A DNA stretch of 64,000 bases, taken from Ariolimax columbianus. Its lineage: Eukaryota > Mollusca > Gastropoda > Stylommatophora > Arionidae. Below are positions 11,442 to 19,684 of this stretch, one piece after another. The stretch spans positions 42,477,893 to 42,541,892 of the forward strand of contig JAVGWX010000013.1 of NCBI GenBank assembly GCA_036924085.1, in the 5' to 3' direction. Numbering within the stretch: position 1 is the stretch's first letter; every line of letters begins with the position of its first letter. The translations under genes were made by a program, and so were the position numbers. The notes under the pieces were generated by a model, which was not told where the DNA came from, ran no database searches, and was given only the letters and a program-made list of their open reading frames with translations.

Positions 11442-11692
11442 CATGTAGATAGCAAAATACTATCTAGGACATGTGGATAGTGAAATACTATCTAGGATAT
11501 GTGGATAAGGAAATACTATCTAGGTCATGCGGATAGTGAAATACTATCTAGGTCATGTGGATAGAGAAATACTATCTCGGACATGTGAATAGTGAAATAC
11601 TATATGGTCATGTGAATAGTGAAATACTATCTAGGACATGTGGATAGTGAAATACTATCTAGGTCATGTGGATAGTGAAATACTATCTAGTT
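11442..11692 (+). repeat. 28-bp minisatellite, nine units
   Basis: Nine consecutive units of catgtggatagtgaaatact plus atctaggt; one unit is 27 bp. The unit equals about half of the 55-bp unit (catgtggatagtaagatactatgtagga). Copy 2 has eleven units (55,741-56,047), a two-unit expansion. Confidence 0.95.
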
Positions 11693-11887
11693 CATTTGGA
11701 GCTTTTGATGGTGAATCTCAATGGAGTTCCACTGCCACAAGTTAAGCCTACTAAAGCCATCGATAAATGGTACTTCAGTGCTTAAACTACCAAGCATGTT
11801 CTGTGGATTTTGCTTATTTAGGCTTAATACAAAATCAGTGATGCTACAAGGATAGACATTTAGAAGTTATCATGCCATATGGGGAAC

Positions 11888-12225
11888 TTGGCTTGGCTTC
11901 GCATCGTTCGTTCTCAATCTCCCGCTAATAAACCCTAAAAGGGCTTAAGCAGCAGAATGTAGTCGTTGTGTCGTAGTTTACAGCTGGACTGCGATATTTC
12001 CACCTTTCGGTCCAACACATCCGCCTTAAGCAACCATTTTTTTAGTACCGGATTAGCATTTCCTCTTCGATCCCTTCTCCTTAGCCAGTCTGCTCTGTTC
12101 CAGCCTGTTATCCAGGATCATCACATGCAAGACGGGTCTTGCAGCTCTGATTCGCTGGCCCTGACGCTAGCAGTCAGCTATAGGTCGCTCATGCGCTGTA
12201 TACGGGGAACTGAGACGCTAGTCTA
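11888..12225 (+). mobile_element. ~350-bp SINE-like dispersed repeat, copy a
   Basis: Begins cttggcttggcttcgcatcg, followed by ttcgttctcaatctcccgct; the middle contains acctttcggtccaacacatc and the distal part contains cctgttatccaggatcatca. Related copies lie at 17,948 (split by a LINE), 23,284 (minus), 26,346 (partial), 31,412, 56,243 and 62,577. I see no perfect tRNA B box and no coding capacity, so it is called SINE-like only from its size and dispersal. This copy lacks the last ~30 bases seen in the copies at 23,284 and 31,412. Confidence 0.75.
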
Positions 12226-12519
12226 GCCAGGCACAACATACTGACCAGGACGTCGTGTCAGGGTGAGGCACAATACACTGACCAAGACCATAATCTCTCT
12301 TCCATGTAGCGTTTCCTGGAAACAGGCTGTTTTGAGGCAGTCTGGCTGACGACGTGTGATCTCCGTAATAGTGAGCGCAACGCAGATGAAAAACCGCCAG
12401 GAAGGCCACCTTCATCGGCATGACAGGGATGGGACGAAAGCTACCTCCGCCTGCCACTTAACTCTTTTCAGGGCTCACAAAGGAGTAAACTTACTCACTG
12501 TGGGCATTGAACAACAACC
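12226..12519. other. Unassigned segment
   Basis: Lies between the SINE-like repeat and the 3' end of an I-like LINE. The open frames here (12,218-12,457 minus, 12,356-12,574 plus) show no recognisable motifs. It is identical in copy 2 apart from point differences. Confidence 0.4.
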
Positions 12520-13205
12520 TCCTCCGTCTTCATCGTACGCTGTCAGACGTCAACTTGAATTTGTTCGAAGATAGTAGCGGCCATCCTGAGGCTGTCAGAC
12601 GTCAACTTGAATTTGTTAGAAGATAGCAGCAGTCATCCTGAGGCTGTCGACACTGCCATAGAGCTTGTCTAGTGTTGGCACTGGTGATGGCCACATGTGC
12701 TTTCTCTAGTCCTCGTATGTCGGGCGATTTTGCAGCAGATGTTCATGAGTCATTTTCCCTGTACCACAAGTGCATTCATCAGTAGCACCTATCTTCAGTT
12801 AATTGAATAGATGGTACCTTAGTCTGTTGGGGCCTGTGCGGAGTCTGAAGACCACGACCTGCTCTTTTCTGTTCAACTGGTAATAGGCATAATTTTTTGT
12901 GTAGCCAGCATGCTCTGTTTTCCACTTGTCCATGTATCTGACCATAATAAACCTTTTGGACTCTTCGTAAGTCACACTAGAATCTGGGTGTGGTAGTCTT
13001 GCACCTTCGTTTGCCAGTCTGTCTGCCTCCTCTTTGCCTTGGATGTTACAGTGGGATGGAACCCTCTGTACCCCTACTCTTTTGGATGTGGACTGCTGGC
13101 ATAGTTGACAAAGTACTGCTCTTACGTCATTATGTTCTGTATTTTTCTGGCTTTTTAGTGCTGTAACCACGGACAGGGCATATGTAAACAAGCAACAACA
13201 TCCAG
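12520..13205 (-). mobile_element. I-like LINE 3' part (RNase H end), older subfamily
   Basis: The minus strand encodes LSVVTALKSQKNTE, QRVPSHCNIQGKEEADRL, EQVVVFRLRTGPNRL and RYHLFN, closely matching the C-terminal half of the 18,092-22,778 element but more diverged. The coding run is 12,799-13,248, whose first ~27 codons are not LINE-derived. The region after the stop contains a 52-bp tandem duplication (12,539-12,590 and 12,591-12,642) built on gtcagacgtcaacttgaattt. The 5' truncation near 13,205 abuts the Penelope-like element's flank. Confidence 0.8.
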
Positions 13206-13339
13206 TCGCACATGTCTGTGATTCGTTCAAAAAGTTCTCGCGTCTCAAATTTGTAATTCAGTTACAAGCTTGTAAAAGGGTATTTCGTGCTAAAAAAAAA
13301 GTAGAATGAGAAAAAAACATGAAAAAAAATTAGTAAAAG

Positions 13340-13363
13340 TTGATTAAGGTTGAGCTTAATCAA
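13340..13363 (-). other. 9-bp stem with 6-nt loop in Penelope 3' UTR
   Basis: ttgattaag (13,340-13,348) pairs perfectly with cttaatcaa (13,355-13,363) around a six-base loop. It lies downstream of the GIY-YIG stop in element sense. The function is unknown; it may be an RNA-recognition hairpin for reverse transcription, which is inference. Confidence 0.5.
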
Positions 13364-13421
13364 AATTTAAAAATGGGTATGGTCAGATACCGCACCGAGA
13401 CGAGAACACAAACAAAACCTA

Positions 13422-13447
13422 CGTTACGACCAATAGGCCTTCATCAG
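13422..13447 (-). ncRNA. Degenerate hammerhead-ribozyme-like core
   Basis: In element sense the sequence reads CTGATGA, then AGGCC-TATT-GGTC (a four-pair stem II with one G-U pair), then GTAACG. Hammerhead ribozymes have CUGAUGA, stem II, GAAA; Penelope-like elements are known to carry them. Here the GAAA box reads GTAA, a change at an essential base, and I could not find a convincing stem III and cleavage triplet nearby. So this looks like a decayed motif, present identically at 57,775-57,800. Confidence 0.45.
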
Positions 13448-13775
13448 GGACAACAACACTGAACTAACAAATCAACATATAAGAAAAAATGGTCAACTCA
13501 TCTGTTTCAGGTGGGAGACGCTTTCTGTCTAAGCGACCGGTCGTGCCAAGTACTCGATAGAAACTGAAATAGGAGCGGTCAAACAAAAAGTGGCGGAATA
13601 TGCCTGATAAGCCAAGCGTGGCCAAATAGTGGTCCAGATAGGAGAACAATGAGAAGGCAATATAAGCCGGGAGGGCGTGATATTGATATAAGAGAGGGGG
13701 GAAGAGAACTGATGGAAGAATGGGGGAGGCGGGGGGGGGGAAGGAAGACAAATAGATGGGGGCCAGTGTGAGGGT

Positions 13776-14819
13776 TTAAGAAAAAGTATGGAAGATATTT
13801 ATACCATGTGGTTGGAGACAGCCCATACTCGAGATAAGTCTGTTCTCAAGGGCGAATCGATGACGATCGTCAGAGAAGCACGAAACTAGACCAGTGACAC
13901 TGACGTCAGCCATACCCCGGTGCTCAGGACCATTGAAGTGGCTGGCAATTGGGGAACCAGTGCTGTTGCGGATGTCGTTTAGGTGTTGGCGGAAACGCTC
14001 CCATAGTTCCATTCCAGTTTCCCCAATGTAAGTCATACCACACTGGCGGAAGATGATGGAATAGATGAGGTTACGAGATTTGCATGTGAACCCCTCTTTG
14101 ATGAAGAATTCAGCCTTAGGAAAGGTAATGGAGCGAGAAAGGATGACATGAGGGCAGGTAACACAGCCACGTGTATTTTTGCACGGCCTGGTGCCTGGGA
14201 GGCTATGAGGGCTGGTGTGTAGGCGACTACTGACCAGCAAGTCCCTCAGGTTCCTGTCACGCTTGTAGGCGACAAGGGGAGGATCGGGAAAAACTTCGCG
14301 AGTGGCAGGATCAGAGTGAAGGATAGGGAGATGGCGGAATAGGATATCCCGGACAGAGACGCTGTGAGGGTGATAGGTGAGGACGAGTTTCACACGGTCA
14401 GAGGGAGGACGGCGGGTGGGAGTGAGGGAGTCTTGGCGGGAGATAAGAAGAACCCGCTGAAGAGCGGAGGAGAGAGTTGTCTCAGGGTAGAGTCGCTTGC
14501 GGAAGAAGTCAAGCATCTCGTGGGCCCTGAGAAGGAAGTCGTCGTCATCCTGACATAGGCGTCGGAGGCGGAGGAGTTGGGAGAAAGGAAGCGAATCGCG
14601 GCAGGATAGGGGATGGGAGGATGTGTAGAGGAGGTAGTTGTGAGCGTCAGTGGGTTTGTAGTAGACAGTGGTGGAGAGGCCTGAAGGGCAGATAGAGACA
14701 GTGATGTCCAGAAAGTGGACAGACGTGAGGGAAATGTCAGACGTGAACTTGATCGAGGGATGGAAGTCGTTGACAAAGTCAATAAAGTTGAGGAGATCCT
14801 TCTCCGACATGTCAGTCAT
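13776..14819 (-). pseudogene. Penelope-like RT end plus GIY-YIG endonuclease
   Basis: 347 codons remain open. The N-terminal third is the RT thumb region (FHPSIKFTSDISL, VHFLDITVSI). The middle is a linker with a CxxC-type motif (CVTCPHVI). The last third is the GIY-YIG nuclease, with LIYSIIFRQCGMTYIGETG, the downstream arginine in ERFRQH, and the distal SHFN and E (ALENRLI) residues. In the family this nuclease nicks the target for priming. The reading frame is open here but disrupted in copy 2 by two stops; conversely the RT palm is deleted here. The displayed start methionine is internal to the family protein. Confidence 0.85.
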
Positions 14820-15039
14820 ACCAATCCCATCGAAGGGTTAACCCTTCGGTCAAGGAAGAAACGGAGGGCCAATAAACCATCAGAGTGGGGGATCGAGGTG
14901 TACAGTGAACAGACATCAAGTAGGAAGAGACGATAGGTATGGTCAGGGGAGAGGACAATGGTAGAGAAAGTGGTTAAGGCGTGGTTGGTGTCCTTAAGAA
15001 ATGTGGGAAGACTCTCCACCATAGGCTAAATCACATTTT

Positions 15040-15560
15040 CATTTCTCATACAGTGGATCCATGAGCCCTACCACACATGCCAACGACAAAGTAGACAGAC
15101 TAGCAAAGATGGGATAAAGGCAAGACCTACAACACGCTGCGACATCCCTACAACAGCCAAACAGCTCATACCAGCAAACAAAGAGACGTGTCTGAACAGA
15201 TAGACCATGGGAAACATGGGAATGGAGGTCACAAACGGCAAGCCCCAATCTAAATTACAGCATCAATCAACTCACATAGAAAGAATCATAGTACCATTTT
15301 CTGGATGAGAGACAAACACATTTCACGTAACACGTACCTGAACATAATCCAACCACAACACACACCACAGCGCCAGCTGTGTACACACCCATATGCCACA
15401 GTTGGTCATTATCTCTTTGAGTGATCGGCGCTCAACGATGTTAGGAGAATGCTTCTTCCTATGAGGCCAGATAAATGGAACACTATGTATGGCACTAGAC
15501 AACAACTAACAACCACGCCCAGACGACAGTATATGGCATTGGGTCGAAGGGTGTGAGCAC
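15040..15560 (+). mobile_element. RNase H-bearing LINE fragment (plus strand)
   Basis: Plus-strand reading gives a segment ending DKVDRLAKMG, the terminal RNase H motif, followed by RQDLQHAATSLQQ and SSYQQTKRRV. A frameshift separates it from the upstream WIH...H part. Downstream segments (VRRMLLPMRPDKWNTMYG) fit a degenerate Cys-poor tail. It differs from the other I-like family in the window, so it is a second RNase H-bearing family. It directly abuts the truncated 5' end of the Penelope-like element. Confidence 0.6.
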
Positions 15561-15869
15561 CGATGCTTCTGCATCCGTAACAAAGTCTGGTCAGGCAAAA
15601 TATACTGATCGGACAGGTTAGTCAGGGTCGGGTAAAATAACAGTAAAACAACAACAAATTATAAGAAACAGGCATACTTCTAAATGACACTTTACATCGG
15701 ATCCACAACTTGGGGATTGTATGTTACGTTTTGATTCGCATTATTCTTTTATAAGTCTAGTGATATTGCGAGCTTAATATCGGAGTAGCAACATGTCACT
15801 TTGTCAGCTTGTGCATTCACAAGTAAAAATTACTATGATTCTCTGTATAAGGGAAATATTACCTTCAAA
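15561..15869. other. Unassigned AT-rich segment
   Basis: No coding or repeat signal recognised between the LINE fragment and the 49-bp minisatellite. Confidence 0.4.
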
Positions 15870-16183
15870 TCAACCATATAATCGGTGTACTATAGTAAAC
15901 ACAAAATCTTACCTCTATCTCACCATATAATCGGTGTACTACAGTAAAAACAAAATATTACTTCTATCCCACCATCTAATCGGTGTACTACAGTAAACAC
16001 AAAATGTTACTTCTATCTCACCATATAATCGGTGTACTACAGTAAAAACAAAATATTACTTCTATCCCACCATCTAATCGGTGTACTACAGTAAACACAA
16101 AATTTTACTTCTATCTCACCATATAATCGGTGTACTACAGTAAACACAAAATCTTACCTCTATCTCACCGTATAATCGATATG
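15870..16183 (+). repeat. 49-bp minisatellite, left sub-array
   Basis: Six full units plus a partial one of accatataatcggtgtacta, then cagtaaacacaaaatcttac and ctctatctc, with exact 49-bp spacing (atcggtgtac at 15,881, 15,930 and onward). Units alternate between two variants (atcttacctctatctc and atattacttctatccc), suggesting dimer-wise amplification. Copy 2 has one unit fewer. Confidence 0.95.
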
Positions 16184-16465
16184 AAAGAATCGCCACCAAT
16201 CGCACAGACTCGCGCAGCACTATTGCTGAAAGTGTTAAGAGACAAGAGTCATCAAGAATAGATGAGGCCACCCAGAGACGCTCGCTCTACAAGTCAACTC
16301 ACACCAACCCTTCTTCAACCCCGGTGGAAGGAGGTGTCTTATTTCCCTGTACAGAGTACAACAGACAATTCAAGGCTCAGAATGGCTTATTTAGCCATCT
16401 TCGAACTCATGTTTACAGTGAATGCTGGCAAAGCGGTCCTCATCGATAACGATAGACTAACACAA
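16184..16465 (+). mobile_element. LINE C-terminal fragment with C2H2-like finger
   Basis: A plus-strand frame without stops (about 16,191-16,449) encodes RRSLYKSTHTNP...PCTEYNRQFKAQNGLFSHLRTH. LINE polyproteins of several RTE-related families end with a C-x2-C...GLxSHxRTH zinc finger. Here the second cysteine is tyrosine (CTEY), so the finger is broken. The fragment sits inside the 49-bp minisatellite, with sub-arrays on both sides. Confidence 0.65.
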
Positions 16466-16780
16466 ATCGGTGCACTACAGTAAACACAAAAATTACCTTT
16501 AATCCACTGCATAATCTATTTACCACAATAAACACAAAATCTTACCTCTAACTCACTGTATAATCTATTTACTACAATAAACACAAAATCTTACCTCTAA
16601 CGCACTGTATAATCTATCTACTACAATAAACACAAAATCTTACCTCTAACTCACTGAATAATCTATTTACTACAATAAACACACAATCTTATCTCTAACC
16701 CACTGTATAGTCGGTTTACTACAGTAAATACTAAATCTTACCTCTAACCCACTGTATGACCCGTGCACTACAGGAAACAC
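16466..16780 (+). repeat. 49-bp minisatellite, right sub-array
   Basis: About six units of the same 49-bp family but of a distinct variant: ataatctatttactacaata, then aacacaaaatcttacctcta and actcactgt. This side is homogenised separately from the left sub-array. Confidence 0.9.
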
Positions 16781-17209
16781 AAAAATCTTATACAATTATT
16801 TCCTTTGTTGCAGGTTGTCTATTGTTTACACCATACGAAAAACAGGACCTCACCACTAATTGAGTCGTCCCCGGATTCTCCAGCGCAACACTTTCTTGAG
16901 ACATTTAGCATCTACTACCACTTATCCTACACGATGCCCAGGACTCATCACCCGTTGTCGTGGACGATCAACGCTAAAGGCACTGGTTGGATATACTGAT
17001 TGCTTGGCTTGACTTGAAGCACGAGGCACCAACTGTAGCTGATCTTCTTTCTTTTTTTTTTTCACGCCAGCCGAAGCACAGTGGTACCAGCACAACCCTT
17101 AGTGGCATCTTACAGCATGCAAGGCATTAAATAATTTACCTTATTTTCTTCACAACTCAGGAGAAATAAATACATCGCCCACCTTCACATATTTTGTCCT
17201 GGACTTACA
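16781..17209. other. Unassigned segment with length polymorphism
   Basis: Contains a polypyrimidine-AG sequence (tatttcctttgttgcag, near 16,800) that resembles a splice acceptor, but no convincing exon follows. Near 17,093 copy 1 lacks 120 bp present in copy 2 (61,617-61,736), with the 5-bp microhomology gcaca at the junction. No gene is supported. Confidence 0.4.
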
Positions 17210-17860
17210 GTGGCAATATTTGGCAGTGGTTATATCCTTTCAATTGCCGAGAGGTTTTCAAAAGGCCCTATTGCTGTTGTAATTCTATCTCGTATTTTCT
17301 CATTTGCAACTCGGTCTTTGTACGTAACGTTTAAAAGTCTTCGGAAATATCTCATCTCCAAGGCCTGTACCCTTCGCTGAAGGTCAGCTGTACCTGTCCA
17401 TGTCTCACAAGCATAGAGTTATATTGACAGGACCAGTGTACGCATTAATCTGATTATCGTGCATAGTGCTAGCCGTTTATCTTGTCAGATTTTGTTAAGC
17501 CGCGAAAGCGCCGCTATTGTCTTTGCTATTCTGGTCAACACCTCACATTGTGATCCTTCATCATTGACAAACGAACGCAGATATTTAAAACGGAAATTCG
17601 CTTAATACGGTCACATATCGAGATCAAATGGTCTTGCAAATACGGTCGTCCACGGAAAGGTGCAACGCAGACGACCAAGAGGCCGGCTCAAAAAGCAGTG
17701 GGAGGACAACATAAAAGAATGGACCACTCTCCGACCAGAAGAGGCACAGGCAGCGGCCGCTGACAGAGAACGGTGGCGTGGGGCTGTGAGGATGTCTTCA
17801 TGTGTGCCCCAACAACCTCACCGGTTACAGGGTGACCTGATCTGATCTGATATCCTGTCA
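17210..17860 (+). mobile_element. RTE-like LINE (family B) with 5' inversion
   Basis: The right part (17,596-17,855, plus) encodes YGHISRSNGLANTVVHGKV, then KKQWEDNIKEWTTLRPEEA and ADRERWRG, with a gatctgatctgat tail. The left part (17,210-17,595) encodes on the minus strand the segment that should precede it: RFKYLRSFVNDEGS, TLVLSI-LYACETW, LLNVTYKDRVANEKIRD, IGPFENLSA. In an intact element IGPFENL is followed directly by the KR-K-A-YGH segment. Here the 5' piece is flipped and joined through its upstream end. That arrangement is the signature of twin priming during target-primed reverse transcription. Both large copies carry it. Confidence 0.8.
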
Positions 17861-17947
17861 TTGACAGTAAGGGGCTCCGGGATCCACTGGGGGAGGTAAT
17901 CGTATTGGTAGGTGTGAAACATGCAGCGACAACGATAGAAGAGATAT

Positions 17948-18091
17948 GGCTTGGCTTGGCTTCGCTTCGTTCGTTCTCAATCTCCCGCTACCAAACCCTG
18001 AAAGGGCTTAAGTAGCAGAATATAGGCCAGAGAACGGAATGCGTTGTGTCATAGTTTACAGCTTTATTGCTATATTTGCACCTTTCGGTCC
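17948..18091 (+). mobile_element. SINE-like repeat, copy b, left half
   Basis: The left 144 bases of the ~350-bp SINE-like repeat. It breaks off within acctttcggtcc, where a LINE is inserted; the right half resumes at 22,779. The 12-bp acctttcggtcc is repeated on both sides of the LINE (18,080-18,091 and 22,779-22,790). Confidence 0.85.
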
Positions 18092-18109
18092 TTCTTCTTC
18101 TTCTTCTTC

Positions 18110-19408
18110 GTACGCAGTCAGACAGTAACCATTATTTTTTTCGAAAAAAGCGGCGGTCATCCTGAGGCTGTCGCCACTGCCATAAAGCTTGTCTTGCAGT
18201 TCCACTGGTGATGGCCACATCTGCTCTCTCTGATCCTCGTATGTCGGGCAGTTCTGCAGCAGATGTTCAGCGGTCATTTTGCCAGTACCGCACGGGCATT
18301 CGTCGGTACCACCTATCTTCAATTTGTTGAATAGGTGGTACCTCAGTCTGTTGTGGCCAGTGCGAAGTCTGAAGACAACGACCTGCTCTCTTCGGTTCAA
18401 CTGGTAATAGGCATCGTTTTTGGTGTAACCAGTATGTTCGGTTTCCCATTTGGTCATGTATCTGGCTTTGATAAGCCGTTTTGACTATTCGTACGTCGTA
18501 CTAGTATCTGTTTGTGGTAGTCTTGTACCTTCTTTTGCCAGTCTGTCTGCCTCCTCGTTGCCTTGGATGTTTCAGTGTGATGGGACCCACTGTACCACCA
18601 CCCTTTTTGGTGCGGACTGCTGGCACAGTTTGCAGAGTGCTGCTCTTAAGTCATTAAGCTCAGTGTTTTTCTGGCTTTTTAGCGCTGTGACTACGGCGAG
18701 AGCATCTGTAAGCAGGACTATATGGCTTTCATTTTCCTTGTGTGTCACCATTTCTTCCACTGCCGCCCTCAGTGCCTCTGCCTCCGCTCTGAAATTGCTT
18801 GTGTACTTACCAGTAGCGAATGACAGTGTTATTTGTCTGCCATTTGGTAGGTTTAGGAATGCTCCTGCCCCTCCGTTCTGTGTAGTGTTTGTTACAGAAC
18901 CGTCGGTGTATGCATGGGTCCAGTCCATGCTTGGGTAGCTTTTCGATATGAAGCTTAGGGTAGTATCTCTCCTTTCTTTTTCAGTCTGGCAGTTTTTGTT
19001 TCCAATACCTGGTATATTTTCTACCACCTCTGGAAATATATCCTGCTTCCAGGTAGGTTTTCGTACAGTAGTGAAGGGTTTTGGTGTTGTTTGTGCGTTT
19101 ATGGGATCTTCGTGCATCTTTGCTTTGGCTATTTCTGCAAAGTTTCTCCGCTTTAGTTTCATATTTCCCAAATTGTATAGTCTCTGGTGCATTGGATGGT
19201 CAGTCAGTCTTCGGAGTTTCTCTGCCTGCAGCTGGGCTCTGCAGTCTCTTCTATCGGTCATGGATTGCAGTTTTGTAATCTTTTCAAGTTCTACAATTGG
19301 CGTTGACTTCATGCCTCCTGTTATAACTCTCATGGCTTGATTTTTAAGTTTGATAACTTTATCGAAGTTCGCCTTCGCTGCTGTTTGCTCTGGCATAGTG
19401 ATCAACAA
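18110..19408 (-). pseudogene. I-like LINE: RT end, RNase H and C-terminal tail
   Basis: The frame 18,572-19,408 encodes the region after RT and most of RNase H: WTHAYTDGSV (first Asp), NFRAEAEALRAA (Glu) and VLLTDALAVV (Asp), ending at WVPSH with a stop where copy 2 has PSHC. The reading continues through GNEEADRLAKEG to 18,110, with another stop near 18,487 (TAG where copy 2 has GAG). The tail includes FRLRTGHNRLRYHLFNKLK, DECPCGTGKM and HLLQNCPTYED. RNase H would remove the RNA template during cDNA synthesis. Without the two stops the arrangement equals that of the 62,751-63,965 copy. Confidence 0.85.
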
Positions 19409-19684
19409 AAGCGTTTGCGGCTTTCTTACCTGTGATCAAGTTCTCGCCCTGTTTGATGGTAATTTGTTTATTTGACGGGGTTTCGTTGTTCATGGCTCTG
19501 ACTAGCTTCCATAGCTTGTTCCCGTCTTTATCCAGGTTTAGGCTTTCCGTTTAATTTTTCCAGCTTTCTCTTGCTGTTTGCTTGAGAGTGTGTTTGTATT
19601 TCGCCGTGGCGGCTTTGAGGGCGATGTTTGCCTCCATGGTTTTGAAGTTTGATAACTTTATCGAAGTTCGCCTTTGCTGCTGTT
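19384..19684 (-). other. Internal insertion duplicated from elsewhere in the same LINE
   Basis: Bases 19,384-19,639 repeat 20,903-21,159 of the same element (the linker upstream of RT) almost exactly. The following 19,640-19,684 repeats 19,339-19,384. So a block from 1.5 kb upstream in element sense plus ~45 bp of flank is inserted between two copies of that flank. It breaks the RT/RNase H frame. Confidence 0.8.

Larger units (their letters stand above)
5040..11700 (+). repeat. Degenerate ~55-bp minisatellite backbone, copy 1
   Basis: A core resembling ctgttaacatgtggatagta followed by agatactatgtagga and ttaaagctcggtgtcag recurs throughout this region. At 5,116, 5,171, 5,226 and 5,281 the spacing is exactly 55 bp. 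Elsewhere the unit changes length: 59-61 bp (7,190-7,440), 42 bp (8,428-8,880) and 28 bp (11,442-11,692). The array is interrupted by insertions: an I-like LINE piece, a CR1-like piece, a tRNA-SINE, a family A LINE, a ~490-bp insert, and two family B LINE tails. Units are strongly diverged, so this is an old array in which some sub-arrays were amplified more recently. Confidence 0.85.
13260..15022 (-). mobile_element. Penelope-like element, 5' truncated, RT active site deleted (copy 1)
   Basis: Minus-strand coding sequence shows the order reverse transcriptase, linker, GIY-YIG nuclease, which defines Penelope-like elements. The RT N-terminal part (14,816-15,022) has LLDVCSLYTSIPH. The C-terminal open frame (13,776-14,819) ends with a CKSRNLIYSIIFRQCG...TYIGETG segment, the GIY-YIG endonuclease. 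Compared with copy 2, 216 bp (59,188-59,403) are replaced by two bases at 14,833-14,834; this removes most of the RT palm, cuts into the catalytic Asp-Asp codons and shifts the frame. The 3' untranslated part contains a hammerhead-like core and a 9-bp stem. Confidence 0.9.
1..19368 (+). repeat. Large direct duplication, copy 1
   Basis: This whole stretch is repeated in the same order and orientation from 41,540 to the window end. Matching anchors include position 1 with 41,540, 3,266 with 44,805, 9,549 with 53,903, 13,776 with 58,131 and 18,948 with 63,580. The offset changes only where one copy gained or lost minisatellite units, a LINE, a Penelope segment or a 120-bp piece. In the first kilobase I counted about seven substitutions by eye. 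The left end lies outside the window, and the right limit is only where copy 2 is cut by the window end. It may be a real tandem segmental duplication or two haplotypes joined by assembly; the sequence alone does not decide. Confidence 0.95.

Noticed and set aside
14364..14558. Plus-strand frames opposite the Penelope-like element
   Set aside because: Antisense shadows of the Penelope protein; no independent motif.
15870..16183. CRISPR-like array (regular repeats with spacers)
   Set aside because: The 49-bp units are repeated in full, with no unique spacers, in a eukaryotic transposon-rich context; this is a minisatellite.
16781..16999. Possible host exon after a polypyrimidine-AG sequence near 16,800
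   Set aside because: The splice-acceptor-like motif is weak evidence, the downstream frame has no known domain, and no partner exon or donor could be identified.
18450..18938. Long plus-strand frames opposite the I-like LINE (also 20,417-20,917, 51,454-51,936 and 63,082-63,570)
   Set aside because: They are antisense shadows of the RNase H and RT coding frames, rich in Ser, Phe and Leu, and recur only because the LINE recurs.
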